A stretch of 64,000 bases of DNA from Oenococcus oeni DSM 20252 = AWRIB129 (GTDB taxonomy: Bacteria > Bacillota > Bacilli > Lactobacillales > Lactobacillaceae): positions 248,001 to 312,000 of the forward strand of contig NZ_AQVA01000001.1 of NCBI RefSeq assembly GCF_000372485.1, in the 5' to 3' direction. How positions within the stretch are numbered: position 1 is the first letter of the stretch; each line of letters opens with the position of its first letter. A program made the position numbers and the translations under genes. The notes under the pieces are model-generated. The model saw only the letters and a list, made by a program, of their open reading frames with translations. It ran no database searches and had not been told where the DNA came from. Shown piece by piece: positions 62,175 through 64,000 of this stretch.

Positions 62175-64000
62175 TTGAAAAATAATTTTAAATACAATGC
62201 TTTTACTGATGATTCTTTTTTTGATCCTTTTGATGAATTGAAGAGAATTAATTTATTTGATGATAGTTTTTTTGAAAATAGTTTTCATGATAATTTGAAA
62301 ATTTTCTTTAAGCGAATGTTTCCCAATTGTCACTCTTTTGAAGCTAAAAAAGAAGCAGAAAAAGCAATTTTAGTTAACGGGAAAAATGATTTATCAACTT
62401 ATTTGGAAAGAGATTTCCAGTCGATTTCGGCTGAAGATTTTTATTTAGTGATAGATCAATTACTTGATTTTAATTTGGGTTTGGAAATTGATTTTGGCAG
62501 TGGGAAGCAATTCTTGATCGACAGTGGCCAACAGGTTTTGTCAGCAGTGAAGATCGATTCGACTAATTTGGCCGATTTTCTTTTTAATGCTTTGATTCTC
62601 CGATCAGCGAACGGTTTAAGTTTGATTGATAATTTAGTCAGCGATGGCTTTTTGATCGAAAGTTTTGCCAATAAAATTCCAAAACCACTCTTTTTTGCCG
62701 GTAAATCATTGGCAGTTTTTCAGAAAAAAGATCTTCTTCATGAAAGGGTATATATCGATACACGAATCGACACAGATCAAGATCGGAAAAATGATCTGCT
62801 TTTATTGACGATTAGCCGACCAAAAAAGGAAGTTGCCGATTTTAAAGTTCCGGTAATTTTGACGGCCAATCCCTATTTTTACGGAACAAATGATATGCAG
62901 GAAGATGTTCACAGCCCAGAAGGAGATTTATCGATTAAAGACGATTTTAATTTTCAAATTGGCAGTTCGTCCGAGACCGAAAAGCAATTACCGGCTTTAA
63001 AAAAACAAGAAGTCATTGAGGAAGAATCTTTTAAAAGAAGCAGTAAGACCGGCGCGTCGACCTTTCCGTTAAACGATTATTTTTTGGCTCGTGGTTTTGC
63101 GGTTGCGTATTATGGTGGTTTGGGAACTCGTGGTTCAGATGGACTGCGTTCATCTGGCGGTCCCGATGAGACAACGGCTTGTTGTGCGGCAATTGAGTAT
63201 TTAAGCGGGCACAGGTTAGCATTTACAGATAAAGCTGCCTCTAATTCGATTCGGGCAGCCTGGTCAAACGGGTCGGTTGCCATGACTGGCCGAAGTTATC
63301 TTGGCACGCTCGCAACGGCCTGCGCCACTCGTAATCCACTTGGTTTGAAAACGATTATTTCCGAGTCGGCGATTTCTTCTTGGTACGATTATTATCGTGA
63401 AAACGGTTTGGTAGTTGCTCCGGGAGGATTTCAGGGCGAAGATGCGGACGTTTTGGCTTTGGATACCTTTTCTCGTTGGTTTGATGGATCACAGTTTTTT
63501 AAAATTAAATCGATTTTTGAAAAAAGTTTGTCGGAAATGAAAAAGGCCGAAGACCGCCAAACCGGAAATTACAACGAATTTTGGGATCAACGAAATTATT
63601 TAAATCAAGCAGAAAAAATCAAGATTGATTGTTTATACGTCCATGGCTTAAACGATTGGAATGTTAAACCGATAAATGTTTTTAATATTCTTGCCAAATT
63701 ATCGAAGCATAGTGGTCAAAGCGTGAATGTAATTCTTCATCAAGGACAACATATCAGTCCCCATGATATTCGTTCTTTTGACTATCTTGATATTTGCAAC
63801 GCCTGGCTGACTCATGAATTATTTGGATTGGAAAATTCTATTCAAAAGACCCTTCCGAAAGTCATTGTCGAAGATAATATCGATCCGGAAATTTGGCATG
63901 GCCAGTCCGACTGGACTCAAACAGAACGCAAAAGTGAATTTAATTTAGCCAGATTAGCCGGTGAAAAACTGGCCAGTTATAAAGATAATCTTACAGAAAT
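62175..64000 (+). CDS. pepX: Xaa-Pro dipeptidyl-peptidase, 3' end outside window
   Basis: At least 608 residues of a PepX-like S15 serine peptidase that releases X-Pro dipeptides from peptides. It starts with TTG at 62175, 8 nt after AAAGGA. The nearby ATGs (62167, 62170) stop at once or are out of frame. The catalytic Ser is in GRSYLGTLA, the Asp in GLNDWNVKP and the His in HQGQHISPHD. The N-terminal Phe/Asp-rich region (DDSFFDPFDEL) is typical. The frame stays open to the window end, where about 180 residues of the C-terminal jelly-roll domain should follow. Confidence 0.9.
   Translation, partial: MKNNFKYNAFTDDSFFDPFDELKRINLFDDSFFENSFHDNLKIFFKRMFPNCHSFEAKKEAEKAILVNGKNDLSTYLERDFQSISAEDFYLVIDQLLDFNLGLEIDFGSGKQFLIDSGQQVLSAVKIDSTNLADFLFNALILRSANGLSLIDNLVSDGFLIESFANKIPKPLFFAGKSLAVFQKKDLLHERVYIDTRIDTDQDRKNDLLLLTISRPKKEVADFKVPVILTANPYFYGTNDMQEDVHSPEGDLSIKDDFNFQIGSSSETEKQLPALKKQEVIEEESFKRSSKTGASTFPLNDYFLARGFAVAYYGGLGTRGSDGLRSSGGPDETTACCAAIEYLSGHRLAFTDKAASNSIRAAWSNGSVAMTGRSYLGTLATACATRNPLGLKTIISESAISSWYDYYRENGLVVAPGGFQGEDADVLALDTFSRWFDGSQFFKIKSIFEKSLSEMKKAEDRQTGNYNEFWDQRNYLNQAEKIKIDCLYVHGLNDWNVKPINVFNILAKLSKHSGQSVNVILHQGQHISPHDIRSFDYLDICNAWLTHELFGLENSIQKTLPKVIVEDNIDPEIWHGQSDWTQTERKSEFNLARLAGEKLASYKDNLTE

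Noticed and set aside
1-64000. CRISPR arrays, tRNA or rRNA genes
   Set aside because: No regularly spaced repeats, no cloverleaf with a GTTCGAATCC-like arm and no rRNA core sequences were found by eye.

Overview
The window is a chromosomal segment of a low-GC, heterofermentative lactic acid bacterium. Gene content and order point to Oenococcus oeni or a very close relative: an arcR-arcA-arcB-arcC-arcD1-arcD2-argS2 arginine deiminase cluster, dTDP-rhamnose genes, FemX-type peptidoglycan bridge enzymes, a PepX-type peptidase and several decayed genes. The species call rests on recalled gene content, not on a database search.

Layout. 1-2.4 kb: adenine deaminase (5' end outside the window) and a nucleoside hydrolase, for purine salvage. 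2.6-8.9 kb: a glycerol-3-phosphate/glycerophosphodiester ABC importer with its phosphodiesterase on the minus strand, and a divergent AraC-type regulator. 9.0-9.7 kb: a possible small membrane peptide and a frameshifted gene. 9.9-20.9 kb: cell-surface genes, namely two tandem glycosyltransferases, a Fic protein, rmlA-rmlC-rmlB, an AEC permease, then rmlD in an overlapping operon with two FemX-type transferases around a sortase. 20.9-32.6 kb: housekeeping genes (phosphatase, HelD-like helicase, RNase R, SmpB, Ung, Pta, ABC-F, a guanylate kinase-like protein and a short HtrA). 32.9-38.6 kb: a LysM-CHAP wall protein, an NlpC/P60-like protein lacking its catalytic residues, a Dus enzyme and an amino-acid ABC importer.

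38.7-58 kb was once the classic Gram-positive run mrnC-rlmB-sigma factor-secE-nusG-rplK-rplA-rplJ-rplL. It is interrupted twice. Between the sigma-factor gene and secE lies the roughly 10.4-kb arginine deiminase island, bounded by 47-bp direct repeats that differ at one base. The repeat contains the 3' end of the sigma gene and most of the secE promoter. The sigma gene itself carries a nonsense codon and an apparent frameshift. Between nusG and rplK lie gntK and gntP for gluconate uptake. 57.9-64 kb: a biotinyl-like protein, a methyltransferase, TadA, a Na,K-ATPase-like P-type ATPase and the start of pepX.

Two themes recur. First, about a dozen genes have a TATAAT-like -10 box only 6-11 nt before the start codon and no Shine-Dalgarno sequence, so they are probably transcribed as leaderless mRNAs. 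Three divergent pairs do this on both sides. Second, indel and nonsense decay is common: the sigma gene, a gene near 9.5 kb and the arcD2 C-terminus. No rRNA, tRNA, CRISPR array, intact insertion sequence or integrase was seen.
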